Assembly: GCF_000835495.1 (NCBI RefSeq)
Contig: NW_015622544.1
Coordinates: 1,755,704-1,819,703, forward strand
Length of the DNA: 64,000 nucleotides
DNA from: Cladophialophora immunda
Taxonomy: Eukaryota > Ascomycota > Eurotiomycetes > Chaetothyriales > Herpotrichiellaceae
Direction of reading: 5' to 3'
Positions within the stretch are counted from its first letter, which is position 1; each line of letters begins with the position of its first letter. This document shows, one piece after another, positions 42,048-51,779 of the stretch. Both the position numbers and the translations under genes were made by a program. The notes under the pieces are model-generated. The model did no database searches. It had not been told where the DNA came from and saw only the letters and a program-made list of their open reading frames with translations.

Positions 42048-44232
42048 ATGAGAGGGGCGGCCTTGATGATAAGCATTGAGAACGGGGATCCATCTCCACC
42101 GTCGGCGGCCTTGAGATTCGGCAAGACTGATTCGTCAAATTCCTTAAACTGTGATCCCAAGAGAAATGACCAATGCAAGGCCTGTCGCAGGTCCGGAAGC
42201 AGTGTGAAACCGCTTATGGAATGCAAGGCGTGCCGTGAAGGCTATCACATTGACTGTGGAAACCCGAAACCACTTCAAAGGTAAGGTAGGAGGCAGTCGC
42301 GACGCAAATCATCACGCTGACTTGACTTCGTACAGCAAGAATCTCGATGACTTCACCTGCGGAAGGTGTCTAGGAAAGTCGGAAGCTACGACCAGCAAAG
42401 ATGACTCGCTCAGAGGCAGCTTCGATCGACCCTCTCCCACAGACGTGATGGCTGTTGATCCCAATCCATCCTTTCCCCGTTCCTTTGTCCAACCTGCTGA
42501 GTCCGCTCCTGTGTCGTCCTCGCAACTACATGCAGACTCTTCATCGCCAATTGCCAAATCCGCTCAAGACACAAATCACACTGATATTACACCTCTAGCG
42601 GGCAACGACGAGACACCTCAGTCTCTCCGAAGGCCAAAACCAGTTACACGATTCTCAGAGATTGCTAGGTCGTCGCCGTTCCATGCGCCACCACGCCACA
42701 AGTCGACTGCTCGAGCAGTGGCCACACCCCCAACTAGGCCTGGCACTGGCCAAGTAACAGCACGGCACGGCACAGAACAAAAGGAGCTCCATTCCACACC
42801 TATTCGACCAATTACTGTCAGGCATCTGGCTAGACGGACTAGAGGCATTTCCTTGCGTCGTCCAACTAAAGGCAACTTGGGAGGGGCAGCTCAACCACCA
42901 ACCGACCCCGACGACAGCCAGCGACATGCAGTGGTGATCGAAGCCGCGGGCCTGAAGAAATGCGACGCTTGCAGCAAACATATCGAAGCTTCAATTCAGC
43001 GCTGTGTCCTATGTACAGTTAAGCGCGACAATCTACTCTGGGATGGCAGAGGTTGGGGCGACCCTCGCGCGCGGCCGGAAACAATTACAATTCCCGATGA
43101 TGAGGACACAGGGCCAATAGTGGTGACGATTTCAGACGACGAAGAAGAAGATATGTCGGAGCGGTCGGAAATTGCAACGGAAAATGATCGTATGCGGCCT
43201 CACGCTTCAACTTCGCCCGTTCAGCAAGATGTGATCTCTACCTCTCTGAAACGTCACATACCGGAAAATTCAATGTTCGTTTCAAGAAAGAGATTTCAGC
43301 CGGAGCAGATCTCTACTCCAGAGGCACACGACATCAGTCATTCAGCAGAAGTTCTGGGCACGGTTGATAAGGAGACTTCATTACAAGAATCGGCAGATGG
43401 CGCACGAGCAATGGATCCTCGGCGACGGAGTAGTAGTGCTTCAGCATCAATTCAAGACGCCGCTCAGAACACTGCCGCGCAGAGAGTCCTCTCCAACAAT
43501 GACAATGCTCAGAAGAATCAAACCAATCTCAACAACATGGCTAGTGGAGGTCGAATGAACGTGACACCCGAGGACAAGGCTAGTAAATGCCTGACTAAAG
43601 CTGGATCCAACCCGACTGCGAACATGGATGACCCGACTGATCGTGGGGAAGCCCCTATTGAGACAGGTCGCAGGACAAGTGAAGAAAAAGGAGATGACAA
43701 GTATGAGTCGGCGTCGACACAGTCTCAGCCTTCGACTCGGGGCCGGCAGCCATTACACCCTGATTTTGCCCTCCCGAGACCCTCAACCGAGACAGATGAG
43801 GACGTTGAATCTGCTTCACGGTTAAGCTCACACTCACGCCCACGGTCGACGACTGAACCCTCGACCATGGGCATCTCGCCGTTGACAAACTCAACAGAAT
43901 CTCAAGCATGCCATCCGGCCCCTCCGTCGAAGATACATGAGCATACTAGTCAAGCGCCCACCAAGAGTGTACAGGCCACGTGGACAGAAGAGGACGAAGC
44001 TCAAAAATATCACCGTTTAAGAGAACTTGGCATTTTGTTTGATTTACCAGAGCCCGAAGCTGACGCGACCAATGACTATGACGCCTTGAGAAAACCCCCT
44101 CGTCGGATCGCTCAGCATGAGAAGAAGCAGCAGCAGCCGGAAAAGTCTCAGTGGTTTTCTGACGTCCATCCGTACCTCGGGGCTCGCAAAGACAAAGGGT
44201 TTGCTCCTGCGAGGTCCATGCGTGTGAGGTGA
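42048..44232 (+). CDS. PHD-finger protein with tandem SUMO-interacting-like motifs
   Basis: Exons 42048-42280 and 42336-44232, across a 55-nt intron (CAAAG|GTAAGG ... ACGCTGACTTG ... TACAG), encode 709 residues. The intron interrupts a perfect PHD finger: Cys43, 46, 59, 62, His67, Cys70, 86 and 89 (C4HC3), from CKACRRSGSS through ECKACREGYHIDC to DDFTCGRC. Near 286-305 there is a second pair of CxxC motifs (KKCDACSK and QRCVLCTV). Near 326-350 two hydrophobic-acidic stretches, TITIPDDED and IVVTISDDEEED, look like SUMO-interacting motifs. The remainder is Ser/Pro-rich and likely disordered. PHD fingers read histone tails, so a chromatin role in the nucleus is likely; no catalytic domain is visible. 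The start is provisional because the frame stays open upstream to a good acceptor site. Confidence 0.8.
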
Positions 44233-45084
44233 GATCTTCCAAGGAGCCATCAGTTGGTAATCTTGTGAATGACCAATGCCGATAACACATCAACAAATTT
44301 GACAATGCTCGTCAAGAACTCCATTTTGTCTCAGAGTGGTGCAGGTCTTTACCATGTGTAGCGAGGCATTGAGTTTCATACCACTCAAAACCCGAGCTGA
44401 AGCCGCGACATTGCCCATGAAGCCCGCCAGGTTCTTGGGCTCTCGCAGGAGCTGGTGTTTGACTCAAGAGGGGTGTGCAAGTGGCCCCTTCGGAAGTGAA
44501 GCGTGACAGGTAACCCTTGTCTTGTGTGACAGCTGGAAAGCGAGTGATCAAACATTTCCGTGGATTTTACTTGGGCGGGGCGATTTATGGCTGTTTCCGC
44601 TGTGCGTATGGAGAGCAAGATGGCCTCTGAACGTCAACAGCCAATGCATGATAGCGCTGACGACTGTGTGGGAGTGTTTGATGCATGGAACGCAACGACT
44701 TGCTTTATGATACCCGTGCCGCATGTGATTCTCGTCGAGAAATCATCGCGGAGTGTGCACAAACGTTATGAAATGGTGTATTGAAATTGAACTTAGACTT
44801 GCCAATGGCAGGGGTTTGGTGTGCATCTCATGTACAGCGCAGAGCATAGCACACCTGGAACACATTGTACCTCTCACAGAACAACCTGAATACCGACGTG
44901 AACTGTAACACGTCTTATTGATTAAATGTCCCTGTACCGCCTTGCCCCCGAACCCAGGCCTTCGAATGCCTTCGAATGCCAGACCGTGACTGCTCAGGGT
45001 ATAACGCCTAACACCATGCATACATCGTAGATTCTCATGCTCGGGACCGCAGATGCTCAATTGCAAGAAGGGAATTGTTTTTTG
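44233..45084. other. Convergent intergenic region
   Basis: About 850 bp between the PHD gene (+) and KSH1 (-). The KSH1 transcript may extend to about 45035 if its last small intron is spliced. No other gene recognised. Confidence 0.55.
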
Positions 45085-45664
45085 TTAGTAGCCCATCATG
45101 ACCGAGCACTGTCGTCGCATGGTCAGACACAAGGACAACAAGGACATCATTCCGCTGTAAGATAAAGAAAAGAAGAGACAGCCAACAATACTTACGGCCA
45201 TGACTATGCAAAAGATGCTAACATAGGGACTGAGGCGTTCCCCTATCCGGGCGCATTTCCAGAATATGCCCATCACGCTAAATCCATCACGGAAGAATCA
45301 GCATTTGGGTGCAGAGAGCAAAACGAGAGCGTACACACTTCGCTGTCAAGAGAGCGTGACCACCACCCTGCACTTGCACGAAAGGCCAGCCAGCACGGTC
45401 CTGTACTTACCCGTCTTTATTTCTGTCCATGACACCGGGGGCCATGGAGTGCACGTATGTCGACGTGCAGATGATGAGGAGGATGACGAGGAGGAGGGAC
45501 TGGAAGTTGAATATGGCGGTCTATATCAGTCACAGAGGCGCAGGTTAGTCAGTGCTCAGACACTTTTTCTTCTTCTCTGGCTCTTGAAAGGAGCGTCCCT
45601 CCTGTAGGTAAATTTTGGGGGCGTTGTTCTTCGGAAATGAGTATGGAGGCAAGAGACGTACCAT
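45085..45664 (-). CDS. KSH1: Kish / TMEM167 secretory-pathway protein
   Basis: The protein is tiny and split by introns. The ATG (45664-45662) is directly followed by a donor (ATG|GTACGT); exon 2 is 45520-45411 (TAIFNFQSLLLVILLIICTS, TYVHSMAPGVMDRNKDG); exon 3 starts at 45277 (VMGIFWKCARIGERLSPYVS, then IFCIVMA). The introns of 141 and 133 nt are longer than usual here. The match to Kish, a ~72-residue Golgi protein with two membrane helices needed for early secretion, is very clear. The C-terminus is uncertain. Reading on to 45085 gives 101 residues with an extended second helix (MAVSIVGCLFFSLS). A 41-nt intron with perfect GTAAGT and TTACAG (45195-45155) would instead give RNDVLVVLVSDHA and end at 45035. 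I kept the read-through form. Confidence 0.82.
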
Positions 45665-46231
45665 TGCGAAGACCAATTATTCCGCTAAGATGGGACAAAA
45701 GGGCGTAGAATCCGTGCGCATCGGACACGGAAAGTGGTGGAGTCTGTTATGAGTCGGTCAAAGGGTTTCGTCGTGGAATACAAGACAGATTCATCATGCC
45801 AGAAAAGAGACCAAGTGAGAGAGATGTTGAAAGGTGGTTTCGAAGACGTCGGCGGCACTAACTGAAAGAAGAATAGGTACAACGCTGCCCCAAGATCACG
45901 TGCTGTGTCTTTTCGAATGTGGCTGCAGCCTTGCCGCACTCCAGATTCAGCCTCGCTTGCGGAGGGACTTCCCACCTTCAGTCCGCTTCCTTCAGGAATC
46001 CTGCAACCGAATGCTTCAACACTACGAGGTATCTCAAGCCAATACTTCTCCTAGGTATCGCCCTGCTCGGCACTGCTGGTCTGTGCCTCTGCTTGCGTAC
46101 GGACCTGTTTACAACATTTACGCTTCGTTTCGGACGGTTATTTGTCCTCCAGATCACCCGGACTCCAAAAAAACCCCCCATATCTCTCTACTCGATCCTA
46201 TCTCTTTCCTCCCTCGCTTCCACGCACAATC
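45665..46231. other. Divergent intergenic region
   Basis: About 570 bp of upstream region for KSH1 (-) and TAF13 (+). No gene recognised. Confidence 0.55.
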
Positions 46232-46888
46232 ATGGAACCTCGCGCCCGCGCCGGCCGGCACAAAACCAGCCTCAATTTTGGCCCGGAGCTCTCGGCACTT
46301 CTGTACGCATATGGCGCACCCACACACCCAGACATTGCCAAACCTCTGGGCGCATCATCACGACAATACCTGGCCTCCTCCAACACGCCCAACACCACCC
46401 ATCCACCCACACCTTTCACTCAACCCTTCCCCGAAACATTGCGTGTCCTGGACGAGATCTTGACCGACTTCATCATCGAAACGTGCCACAATGCCGTCGG
46501 CGTCTCGGTCTACTCTGGCCGCGCGAAACTGAAAGTCTCGGACTTTGAATTCGCGATCCGGAAGGACGCCATCAAACTAGGCCGAGTGCAGGAGATGTTC
46601 AAGAAAAAGCGGGAGATTGATAACAAGAAGAAGCTGTTCGACACGACCGAGGGCAAGGAGGGGCATAAGCTCGCGGTGGACGATCTGGTGAATCTGGGGG
46701 AGGTGGTGGGCGAGGAAGGTACGTCGAAAGGCAAGGGGAGAGGTAGAGGGAGAAAGAAGAAGAGGGATGTTGAGGAAGTGGACGGCGAAATGGTCAATGG
46801 AGGGCTAAACTCAAAGGAGAGGACGCCCGGCCCTGATGAGAGCGGCGAGGAGAGGGCAAGCAAGCGGGCAAAGAGTGACCTTGGATGA
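46232..46888 (+). CDS. TAF13: TFIID subunit TAF13 with a C-terminal extension
   Basis: A single exon of 218 residues. Residues about 12-130 form the TAF13 histone-fold pattern: FGPELSALLYAYGAP, then TLRVLDEILTDFIIETCHNA, KLKVSDFEFAIRKDAIKLGR and VQEMFKKKREIDNKKKLFD. A 25-residue Pro/Thr-rich insert (about 40-65) separates the first helix from the rest, as is common in fungi. TAF13 pairs with TAF11 in TFIID and contacts TBP. The C-terminal 80 residues are not part of the core and contain KGRGRGRKKKR (168-178), an AT-hook-like basic stretch, and a Ser/Lys tail with a nuclear-signal-like KRAK. The frame is open upstream of 46232, but the conserved region begins right after this ATG, which also follows a CT-rich leader. 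Confidence 0.92.
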   Translation: MEPRARAGRHKTSLNFGPELSALLYAYGAPTHPDIAKPLGASSRQYLASSNTPNTTHPPTPFTQPFPETLRVLDEILTDFIIETCHNAVGVSVYSGRAKLKVSDFEFAIRKDAIKLGRVQEMFKKKREIDNKKKLFDTTEGKEGHKLAVDDLVNLGEVVGEEGTSKGKGRGRGRKKKRDVEEVDGEMVNGGLNSKERTPGPDESGEERASKRAKSDLG

Positions 46889-47444
46889 GAACGCAACTGA
46901 TTATCAAGAGCTGGCGTTTATGGCTCTTTCTTTGGCACACATGATCCTACCAAAAAGCATCCAAAACCTATGGAGAAAGAGGGGCATCCAACTGTCCAGA
47001 GCCGCCAGAGACATCCCCTGTCAGGACGGCACCAGGTAGACATCCAGCACACTGCCTCTTTTGACAACAACGAGAGGCCGGTTTGGGAAATCTACCTCAC
47101 CGAATGACGAACCAATACACCATGTTATTCGTGAAAGTTTACCAAGCGGAGTCGGCTCGGTCTATCTGCCCAAGCATCTGCTGTCTGTGGGCGGCTATCA
47201 TATGAGAGACCTCAGCTGAACTGTCCACCAGGATGACTTTTGCAGTCATTCCCTATTTCAGAGACAGTATGCGCGTGTCTCGAGCAGATCCCAACTGCTC
47301 TTTCATGCAATCATCACTCAGAGTTGCTTTGGCGTCCATTCGGGACGACTAGACACTTTGCGACACAGAGCAGGTGTCACTGGGCTATCCGCCTTCATGT
47401 ATAGCAGCCGATCTCAGATAGGCTGCCTGCGTTCCATGATCATT
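46889..47444. other. Convergent intergenic region
   Basis: About 556 bp between TAF13 (+) and eIF3f (-). No gene recognised. Confidence 0.55.
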
Positions 47445-48543
47445 TCAAACATTGGACACCGAGAAACTCTCTGTCCTATTCTGCCTCGCCTGTCCACCTT
47501 GTCGGTTCTGTCTGCGATCACCTCGTCCTTCCTTCTCCGTAGCACCACTTTCACCGCCACCCATGGTCAATGCTGATGTCGCTAGCCTGTTCGACAGGTC
47601 CATCTGTGTGCGGATCATGTTGGCAAGGTAGGACACAGTCAAGACGTCTTGAACGTGGTTATTGAAATCCTTTTCGATCTCGGCGGGATCGACTTTCGGC
47701 GCGAGGGCCAGGGTGTTGAGGAGAAACTGGCCCAGCGCGGTAGATGGCTCTGTCTCTTCCTCGATCACGTTTTCCACGTACTTTCCCACCCGGTCCAGCA
47801 TGCCCAGGGTGTCTTCCAACGACTTTTCGAGGCTCTCAATCTCCGTGAGGATCGTCGCCGTCCTGCTCTCCGAGTCCTTTGCGTATCCCACGGCCTCTAG
47901 ACCGGCGCGGTCGGCCTCGCCGTAGTTGACAGTGTAAGGGATGGGGATGAATGCCGCCGAGTCGGCCGCCCTCTCGGGGCTCACGCCTACTGGCGAGGAA
48001 ATGTACGTTCTCACTTCGATGTCTTGACCTGGTTGGCATGACACCGTGATATGGACCGCCGGATAGGGAAACGTGCCTTCGCCCTGGCTGCTGTAGTGGT
48101 TCTGGATCAAAGCCGAAAAGGTGTTCAACTCTGAGCTGGTGGCGTACCACCCCACCAGGACCTCCTTGGGGTTCGCACGGAGATGCAGGGCCAGCATGGC
48201 CTTCTGATATTCCATGTCCACTTCGACCTGGTCAGTCGTCTCGGTGTGGCTGACGGCGAAAGAGGAGTGGACGACGACCTGGGATTCATCGGCGTCGGAG
48301 CGGGTTCCCAGCAGGGTGCCAATGACTCGCTGCTGGTCGGGAGGGCGGCGAACGCAGTGGTCCAGTATCGAGAAGAGAGCCTTGCGGAGGGGGGTCAGTC
48401 AATTGCCTGTACGATATTGGTTGGTTTTCTGGACTTACTTGTGGTTGTATCACGACGCGGAGGGGGGCTGTTGTGGGTTGTGCGCCAACTGCGACAGGAC
48501 CCAGAGGGCGGGTGAGGTGCAGGAATGCATCTTGTTCAGCCAT
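47445..48543 (-). CDS. Translation initiation factor eIF3 subunit F
   Basis: Exon 1 (48543-48439) and exon 2 (48380-47445), over a 58-nt intron (CAA|GTAAGT ... GACTGACC ... CGCAAG), give 346 residues, the usual eIF3f length. The MPN domain begins [20 protein letters not shown] and continues [34 protein letters not shown], then [20 protein letters not shown]. The zinc-binding JAMM residues of active MPN+ proteins (H-x-H...S...D) are not present, as expected for this structural subunit. The C-terminal helices ([40 protein letters not shown]) join the eIF3 octameric helical bundle. The last ~30 residues are Gly/Arg/Gln-rich. It is cytosolic. Its start codon is 400 bp from that of the divergent ankyrin-BTB gene. 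Confidence 0.94.
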
Positions 48544-48943
48544 GCTGGGCAACAGGTGCGTGGCTGCTGGGGGATGATCTCTGTGTTAGTCTGCCCTCAC
48601 TCTTTAGCTGGCCGGTGGAATTGGTTCTGGGCCTTGAAACTTGCGCAGATGGTGGTTTTGCTCTGGTGTTGGATTGGGGGGCGGGAAATTTTGGGCCACA
48701 CAGCCTTGCATGAAATTCATGGGCCGCCAGTGTGCGCTGCGAAAAAGGGCCTTGTCACGTGCCTGGGGAGGATCTTATCTAATCAATCTTAATGCCGACA
48801 AGGCCGGCGATATAAATTATTTGATATGACGGCAACAGCGCCCGCTGGTTAGTCCCTCGATTCTTCCTCGTCTCGACATCTGCTTTTTTCTGCTTCTCTC
48901 GGACTGTTCGCCACATCTTCTTCACTCCTATCGGTTCGGTACC
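48544..48943. promoter_or_regulatory. Divergent promoter region, eIF3f / ankyrin-BTB gene
   Basis: 400 bp between two start codons reading apart. A CT-rich stretch directly precedes the + strand start. Call by spacing only. Confidence 0.5.
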
Positions 48944-51172
48944 ATGAGCGCCAATGGGCTCCTGCGCAAGGATCAACTCGAGCTCAGTCTCCACGACGAG
49001 AAAAAGCTGATCGAGGAAGGCATTCTCAAAGAAGACAATCCCCTCGATTTCAGCGTCAATTTCCAGAGACTATGCGACGCTTGCAGAAGAGGCGATCTCA
49101 AGCTCTGCCAGGAGATGATTCAGGAGGGCGCAAACATTAATGCAAAAGATCAATATGATTATACCCCTCTGATTCTGGTGGGTTTTCCCAATGTTCTTGA
49201 TATCCACCGGAATATCTTGCCACATTTAGTCGGTGGATTCTCGACTGACATTGCGACAAGGCTAGTTTGTGTGGACATTATGAGGTTGTACAACTATTGT
49301 TAGAATCCGGCGCGTTGTGCGAACGAGATACATTCCAGGGTGAGAGGTGCGGATTCCCATTGCACTATGGTAGGAATATTCTACTAACAACCTCGTCCTA
49401 GATGTCTTTATAATGCTTTGAACGACCGGATACGAAATCTTTTGTTACAGTACGACTATTCCAAGTCGACTGATCCTTTACAGCCGTTAGCGTCACATTT
49501 GGTCTCATTGCTCAGTCGGGACCAACCCAAGACTCATGATATTACCGTCGTTACGCCCAGCGAGTCATTCCGTCTGCATAAGTTCATCCTCTCGGCTCGT
49601 TCCCCTTACTTTAAAAGCAAACTCAGCCAATCTCCAGACACCAAACTCTGGAAACCAGCCCCCACGATTCCACCACAGTCATTTGCCATCGCCCTGAAAC
49701 ATCTATATCTGGGGGAAGTGCCCAGAGATCTTGGCGGAGGGCCAGGTACCGGGTTTACAGATTCCGAAATCCTTGCTGGCGTCGACCGAATAAGCAAGCA
49801 CCTAGAGATTCACAACCTGTCACAGCTAATCCTCGACAGCAGTGACCGTCGCTTGGCAAGACAGCGGCGTCAAGACGAAGTCCAGAGAGGTCGCGACCAG
49901 CTCGAGCAGTGGTTCCGTGAGAACGTCTTGAAGCACGCAATCGAGGTCGAGACTTCACGAGCCGATGATGTCAAATGGGATCGTGACAATGGCATCTTTG
50001 CAGACGTGCTTCTCCGCGCCGACGAGGACGAATTTGAAGAAGAAATCACAACCGACCGGCAACCACAACAGTCCCGATCTGCCACAAATGCGCTAGGCAT
50101 CCCCTTAGACCAAAGGTCCAATACATCGCGCTCTCCCTCCCGCTCCAGGAAACCACGCAAATCCAAAATCTACCCTTGCCACAAAGCCATGCTCATCCGC
50201 TCCGAGTATTTCATGACCATGTTTGAATCCTCCTTCCGCGAAGCACAGGATACGCCGCACCTCCAGATTGTGCCCATCGACTGTAGCCCCGAGGTCCTGG
50301 AAATCATACTGACATTTCTGTACGCTGAAAAGGCGGACTTTGGGCTAGAAATCGCCGTCGACGTCCTCTTCGCCGCGGACATGCTCTTTTTGGAGAAAGT
50401 GAAAGCGAAATCGGCCCTCGTGATCTCTTCGTTGGGCAGCGGAAACGCAATGGCGATGCCGAACGCCATCTCCCCCGAGACAGCCTCCGAGAACGGCGCG
50501 AACACGCATCTCTCCGAAGGGGACGAGGATATGGACATCTACGAAATCCTGCGCGCCGCCTGGCTCACCCGGGTCCAACGCCTGGAGGAATTCGCCGCAC
50601 GTTACATCGCCTACCGCCTCGAGTCTTACATCGACGACCCGGACTTTGCAGAGCTGGTGAAGGAGTCTGCCAGTCGAATCAGCGCGAGGCAGGAAACGGA
50701 CTCGATCGAACTGTTGGATGACATCCGGTACTACCTGAGCGAGAGGTTCCGGTTGCGATTCGAGGACTCGGGTCTCGAGGACGTCATGGACGAGGAGCAG
50801 GCGATCATGGCCGAGGCGCTCGTGCAGTCACCTCGACAGGGACAAGCGAATGGGCACGCCGGCGAGCCAACAGCAGCATCTGCCTCGCTGCCGCGGTGGG
50901 GTTCGGAGCCCGCGACACAGGCAGACTCGCAGAAGGGGTCACACTTCCCCGACGACGAAGGCGTGGACATGTCGACGCCCACGCGTGCTCCCGCCGGGGG
51001 AGGCCCGACAGGCCACGACCCGGACTCGGTCGAGGCGCTCCTGCAATCCGGCGCCGTGCGCACGCTCGACGGCGAACTCGCGGGCGACGAATTCACCGCC
51101 GACGCCGTCAACTACCAGATTCTCCTGGCCAAGATTGACCGCCTGCTCGAGCAGTTGAAGCTGGATGCCTAA
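48944..51172 (+). CDS. Ankyrin-repeat and double BTB/POZ domain protein (ABTB1-like)
   Basis: Exons 48944-49177, 49261-49346 and 49402-51172 give 696 residues. Intron 1 is 83 nt. Intron 2 is 55 nt with donor AG|GTGCGG and a perfect branch CTACTAACA; a stronger-looking donor, CAGG|GTGAGA, 7 nt upstream would shift the frame to a quick stop. The N-terminal region holds ankyrin-like helices (RLCDACRRGDLKLCQEMIQE, GANINAKDQYDYTPLIL, ASLCGHYEVVQLLLESGA). The first BTB follows (THDITVVTPSESFRLHKFIL, SARSPYFKSKLS), then a second (IYPCHKAMLIRSEYFMTMFE) and a helical BACK-like region. ABTB1-type proteins are thought to act as substrate adaptors of Cullin-3 ubiquitin ligases. The C-terminal 130 residues are low-complexity until a final helix, QILLAKIDRLLEQLKLDA. 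Confidence 0.88.
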
Positions 51173-51779
51173 AGCCAGTTCAAACAACCGCCTACAGCTG
51201 TCTGGGGCTGCAGAATCATCGAATGGCTTGCTCGGCCTACCACCCCTTCCCCCCCCCCTTTGGTCAACTCTGGTGTTGGGTGGTCGAGACCTCACGGTGA
51301 GGCCCTTGAGAGGGAATCAATTGTCGTACTACATTTGGTTCTCCACCTGGACTTCATCTGATCTTTTCCTTTGACGAGCCCTTTTGGGTCGGATTATGAA
51401 TATTGGCGTGGACGAGAACCGGCATTATTGCATATAAATTAAGATAGAAAATAGATGACCAAGGTCAACCGCTACGAGAGGAACAAAGACAAAGTACAGC
51501 ATGAGAAACCCACGTATCAGAAACTTCTTTTTGGGAAAATGTTCCAAGGCAAGGACTAGCTATGTAAAGCTCTCTTGTTGTACCTAAGCGGATCAACCTG
51601 AATGGCAATTTGTCCCCTGTCTCACTTTTCCTTAACCGTCCTTATCCCAGCAAGACCCCGCGATACACATACATGGTCCTCTTCTCCCAAGCAAAGATGC
51701 GGAGATCGATTTTGACATCTGCATAACCTCTCGGAATCGAGACCCCCATTCTGTTTGTTCATCAAGCCGAACTCCTGGT
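51173..51779. other. Convergent intergenic region
   Basis: About 600 bp between the ankyrin-BTB gene (+) and SUB2 (-). No gene recognised. Confidence 0.55.

Noticed and set aside
47836..48150. 104-codon frame rich in Arg/His/Gly
   Set aside because: Out-of-frame overlap with eIF3f exon 2, whose identity is certain.
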